From contig JAEDJV010000090.1 of assembly GCA_016296165.1 (NCBI GenBank), positions 1 to 9,702 on the forward strand: 9,702 nucleotides of DNA, written 5' to 3'. Positions 7,447 to 9,702 of this stretch are shown here, piece by piece (position 1 is the stretch's first letter; each line of letters opens with the position of its first letter). Made by a program: the position numbers and the translations under genes. Under the pieces are notes generated by a model. That model did not search any database, was not told the DNA's origin, and was given only the letters and a program-made list of their open reading frames with translations. Source of the stretch: Oscillospiraceae bacterium (GTDB lineage Bacteria; Bacillota; Clostridia; Oscillospirales; Ruminococcaceae).

Positions 7447-8149
7447 GGCTGTCACCTCCGGTATCCGAAACAACACAGCCGTCTGAGATTGTGATTATAC
7501 GTTCTGTTTCTTTTGCAAGTTCAGGGCTGTGTGTAATGAGAACTATTGTTTTGCCTGATTTGTGAAGTTCATGGAAAATATCCATTACAATTCGTCCTGT
7601 CTTTGTATCAAGAGCTCCTGTAGGCTCATCCGCAAGTATCAGAGACGGGTCATTTGCCATTGCCCTTGCTATAGCAACACGCTGCTTCTGACCACCTGAA
7701 AGTTCATTAGGATTGTGATCTGAACGATCTGCCATTCCAACTGTCTCAAGAAGTTCATTAGCTCTTTTTGTTCGTTCTTTACGGCCTTTGCCTGCATACA
7801 TCATAGGGAGTTCAACATTTTTTAATGCAGAAGTTCTGGGAATAAGATTAAAATTCTGAAAAACAAATCCTATCTCCTTGTTCCGTATAAGACTAAGCTT
7901 TTTATCCGAGAGCTTGCCTATATCCTGTCCATTGAACATATAGGTTCCTTCTGTAGGTCTGTCAAGAGCACCGATTATGTTCATAAGGGTACTCTTACCG
8001 GAACCTGATTCACCTACGATAGCTACAAATTCACCCTCATTAACTTTTATGTCAATGCCGTTTAAAATCTGGAGTTCATTTGGCTGTCCAATATAAAATC
8101 GCTTTATTATCCCTTTAAGATCAATTACTGTCTTTCTTTCTTTTGACAT
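7433..8149 (-). CDS. ABC transporter ATP-binding protein (MacB/LolD/YknY-like)
   Basis: A cytoplasmic ATPase of 238 residues with all catalytic elements intact: Walker A GESGSGKST (46-54), Q-loop Gln98 in VFQNFNLIP, signature LSGGQKQR (150-157), Walker B LILADEP (170-176), D-loop GALD (178-181) and switch His207. The sequence style (PTEGTYMFNGQDI, ARAMANDPSLILADEPTGALD) is that of the LolD/FtsE/MacB-like group that drives mechanotransmission exporters. It is the only ATPase in the operon and presumably serves both permeases. I chose ATG 8149 over the in-frame GTG 8158 because AGGTG lies six bases before the ATG, while the GTG directly abuts that site. The gene begins five bases after the adaptor 1 stop codon and overlaps permease 1 by 14 bases. 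Confidence 0.94.
   Translation of the reverse strand: MSKERKTVIDLKGIIKRFYIGQPNELQILNGIDIKVNEGEFVAIVGESGSGKSTLMNIIGALDRPTEGTYMFNGQDIGKLSDKKLSLIRNKEIGFVFQNFNLIPRTSALKNVELPMMYAGKGRKERTKRANELLETVGMADRSDHNPNELSGGQKQRVAIARAMANDPSLILADEPTGALDTKTGRIVMDIFHELHKSGKTIVLITHSPELAKETERIITISDGCVVSDTGGDSHDAD
7452..7459 (-). promoter_or_regulatory. Perfect Shine-Dalgarno site of permease 1
   Basis: The minus strand reads GGAGGTGA, fully complementary to the anti-Shine-Dalgarno core of 16S rRNA, and ends five bases before the ATG at 7446. It lies inside the end of the ATPase gene and fixes the permease 1 start. Confidence 0.8.
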
Positions 8150-8153
8150 ACCA

Positions 8154-8160
8154 CTCACCT
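8154..8160 (-). promoter_or_regulatory. Shine-Dalgarno site of the ABC ATPase, spanning the adaptor 1 stop codon
   Basis: The minus strand reads AGGTGAG; its TGA is the stop codon of the adaptor 1 gene (8155-8157). AGGTG lies six bases before the ATG at 8149. A ribosome finishing adaptor 1 would thus release on the next gene's ribosome binding site, a typical coupling arrangement. Confidence 0.7.
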
Positions 8161-9564
8161 GCTAACCCTTACACTTACTATATCGTCTTCTTTAAATTTG
8201 CCGGGAGCGGATACAATGTAATCTCCTTCTTCAAGCCCGTCGCCTGTTATCTGAACAAGACTTTCGCCGGATACACCTTCTGTGACTTCCACCTTACGAA
8301 GTTTATAGCTGTCCTCAGACTGTTTTTCTGCTTCATAAACATATTTTTTTCCACTTTCTTCATCAGTAAAAACGGATTTTTTATTTACGCAGAGGACATC
8401 ATCAGCTTCTATTGTTTTTATTTTTACGTTTGCCGTCATACCAATACGAAAATCCGTTGTATCATCAATACTGATATAACTGTCAAATCCATTTGTATTT
8501 TTAATTTCGAGAACCCTGTCTACGACACCGCTGTACTCGTTTTCTTTTCTTGCCGGAATTGAAATAACTACGTTCATACCGCTTTCTACTGAAAGAAGGT
8601 CTGTTTCTGAAATGGACACATGAACACACATGTCCGAAGTATTCTGAAGAGTCATAAGAATTCCCCCGCTGCATACCTTTCCTTCCTCAGCTAATACTGA
8701 TGAAACTACACCGTCTCTGGTAGCCTTTATAATCGTTTTTTCAAGCTTACTTTTAAGTTCATCCAGTTTTTTTGTGTTATCTGAAGAAGAATTCGCTGTA
8801 AGGGAATAAGTATCTATCTCATATTGAACATTGTCTATATTGCTGGCTACGGCTATCTTTGTAGCTTCAAGAGATTTTTCAGCCAAAGGAATACTTTCAT
8901 TAATACTTTTCATCTGTGCATTTGCAGATTCATAAGCCTGAAGCGCACCGGCAGCCTCTGTCATCTTTGCCTCATATTCGGCCATAAGACCAGCTGCTTC
9001 CATTTCATCTGAAGCTCCTTCTGCTCTTGCTCTTATATCATTCGCTTCACCAATAAGAGTATTGTAACGTGAAACCTGATTGTTGTATTCTGTATTCAGA
9101 TTGTTATACTCATCTCTTAAGTCATTAAGCTTTTTTTCGGCCTCGCTTATATCAAGATTTCCCGATTTTTTTGTGTTTTCGAGTTGTTTCTGCAGCTGAT
9201 TGAAGCGAAAGTCATAAAGAGTGTCAGAATCCGAAACAAGCTTTTCAAGTTCACTAATTTCCTGCTGTATCTCCGACGAATCCAGTTCTATCAAAACATC
9301 TCCCGCTTTTACTTTATCACCTACACTTACTTTTACGGAGGAGACCTTACAATCTATAAGTTCGGTTGTTAGTGTTGAATCTTTTTCAGAGCTTTCAACA
9401 ACCCCCTCTACCTCCAGTGTTTCCGACATATTTTTTTTTGAAAACTCAAAAACATTTGCCTTTGGAAGACTGCTTTCTTTATTTTTCTTTGATGCACCGC
9501 ATCCTGTGGTCAGCATACCTGCTGCCACCAGAAAAGCAGTCAGTCTGATAGTTTTTTTGATCAT
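8155..9564 (-). CDS. HlyD/RND-MFP-type adaptor protein 1, lipoprotein
   Basis: A protein of 469 residues and the first gene of the operon. A lipoprotein signal peptide (KK near the N-terminus, hydrophobic stretch, lipobox LTTGC) predicts lipidation at Cys22 and anchoring to the outer face of the cell membrane. The first half of the barrel-sandwich domain is near 64-95 (VSVGDKVKAGDVLIELDSS). A long coiled-coil region spans about 97-275, rich in Glu, Lys, Asn and Ala. The second half follows at 277-308 (TIIKATRDGVVSSVLAEEGK), then a beta-barrel domain with SGMNVVISIPAR (328-339), and a membrane-proximal domain ending in EEGDYIVSAPGKFKEDD. AAAGGA lies nine bases before the ATG. In the MacA and YknX families such adaptors form a funnel over the FtsX-type permease. 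No outer-membrane partner is expected in a monoderm host. Confidence 0.92.
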   Translation of the reverse strand: MIKKTIRLTAFLVAAGMLTTGCGASKKNKESSLPKANVFEFSKKNMSETLEVEGVVESSEKDSTLTTELIDCKVSSVKVSVGDKVKAGDVLIELDSSEIQQEISELEKLVSDSDTLYDFRFNQLQKQLENTKKSGNLDISEAEKKLNDLRDEYNNLNTEYNNQVSRYNTLIGEANDIRARAEGASDEMEAAGLMAEYEAKMTEAAGALQAYESANAQMKSINESIPLAEKSLEATKIAVASNIDNVQYEIDTYSLTANSSSDNTKKLDELKSKLEKTIIKATRDGVVSSVLAEEGKVCSGGILMTLQNTSDMCVHVSISETDLLSVESGMNVVISIPARKENEYSGVVDRVLEIKNTNGFDSYISIDDTTDFRIGMTANVKIKTIEADDVLCVNKKSVFTDEESGKKYVYEAEKQSEDSYKLRKVEVTEGVSGESLVQITGDGLEEGDYIVSAPGKFKEDDIVSVRVSR

Positions 9565-9580
9565 TTTTATTGTTCCTTTC

Positions 9581-9608
9581 TGTCATATTATATATTATTA
9601 TACTGACA
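9581..9608 (-). promoter_or_regulatory. Imperfect palindrome at the exporter transcription start
   Basis: TGTCA (9581-9585) and TGACA (9604-9608) flank an AT-only, partly symmetric centre apart from a single C. The element lies at about +1 to +28 of the presumed transcript, before the ribosome binding site. This is a plausible operator position for a repressor, but AT-rich DNA yields such symmetry by chance. Confidence 0.3.
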
Positions 9609-9614
9609 TATCTT

Positions 9615-9643
9615 ATTTTACACTTGTAAATATTTTTTGTCAA
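9615..9643 (-). promoter_or_regulatory. Sigma-A promoter of the exporter operon
   Basis: The minus strand has a consensus TTGACA (9638-9643) and TAAAAT (9615-9620) separated by exactly 17 bases. Transcription would begin near 9608, leaving a leader of about 44 bases before the ATG at 9564. No other promoter of comparable quality was noticed within the five-gene operon. Confidence 0.85.
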
Positions 9644-9659
9644 TAATTTTTATTAACTC

Positions 9660-9702
9660 AAACTTCGCACATCAAAAATAGATGTGCAGCTTGAAAAATC
9701 AA
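9660..9702. repeat. 43-base hairpin repeat, copy 2 (at the window edge)
   Basis: This copy differs from 1005-1047 at three of 43 bases. It has a perfect seven-pair stem, GCACATC (9667-9673) with GATGTGC (9681-9687), around the loop AAAAATA. The adjacent small inverted repeat (9691-9702) has four outer pairs. It lies 16 bases upstream of the -35 box of the exporter promoter and reaches the last base of the window, so its true right boundary is unknown. Confidence 0.75.

Noticed and set aside
7447..7476. Ten extra N-terminal residues on permease 1
   Set aside because: They lie within the ATPase gene; the perfect GGAGGTGA site points to ATG 7446, and homologues start near MLIDNI.
8150..8158. 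GTG start for the ABC ATPase giving a perfect 4-base overlap with adaptor 1
   Set aside because: The Shine-Dalgarno site directly abuts this GTG, whereas it is ideally spaced from ATG 8149.
3340..9564. Complete Gram-negative-style MacAB-TolC tripartite pump
   Set aside because: No outer-membrane channel gene is present, permeases lack a fused ATPase domain, and the signals suggest a monoderm host.
9221..9646. Plus-strand frame of 141 residues across the start of the exporter operon
   Set aside because: It is antisense to a well-supported lipoprotein gene and runs through its promoter; composition looks like an antisense shadow.

Overview
The window is AT-rich, all recognisable genes lie on the minus strand, and every start region carries a classical Gram-positive promoter and a strong Shine-Dalgarno site. 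Lipoprotein, MacB/FtsX-type and P1B-ATPase sequences resemble those of gut Clostridia; a Ruminococcus-like (Oscillospiraceae/Lachnospiraceae) host is my best inference, but no marker gene settles it.

There are three transcription units, listed here in the direction of transcription (right to left). (1) Positions 9643 to 3282 hold a five-gene exporter operon: a sigma-A promoter, a lipoprotein membrane-fusion (adaptor) protein, an ABC ATPase, a MacB/FtsX-type permease, a second adaptor anchored by a transmembrane helix, a second MacB/FtsX-type permease, then a hairpin terminator. Genes overlap or are separated by 1 to 23 bases, so the unit is probably co-transcribed and translationally coupled. 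One ATPase appears to serve two different permeases and two different adaptors. (2) Positions 3266 to 1093 hold a monocistronic Zn/Cd-type P1B ATPase. Its promoter is a perfect consensus and is followed at once by an inverted repeat that looks like an ArsR/SmtB-family operator. No repressor gene is present. (3) Positions 918 to 1 hold a promoter, a 68-residue putative membrane miniprotein, and the N-terminal 223 codons of an AAA-ATPase-like (PF09820/DUF1703-type) protein that runs off the left edge.

A 43-base hairpin-forming sequence occurs twice in the same orientation, 40 of 43 bases identical: once behind the P-type ATPase (1005-1047) and once at the extreme right edge (9660-9702). It therefore brackets the exporter and the metal pump. 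No tRNA, rRNA, CRISPR array or transposase was seen, and no gene-free stretch exceeds 300 bases. The longest gap, 859-1092, holds a promoter and one repeat copy.

Functionally, the exporter is likely a MacAB/YknXYZ/Vex-like pump for a peptide, antibiotic or lipid-like substrate, and the P-type ATPase expels toxic divalent metal. Both are envelope efflux systems, but nothing in the sequence ties them to one regulon.
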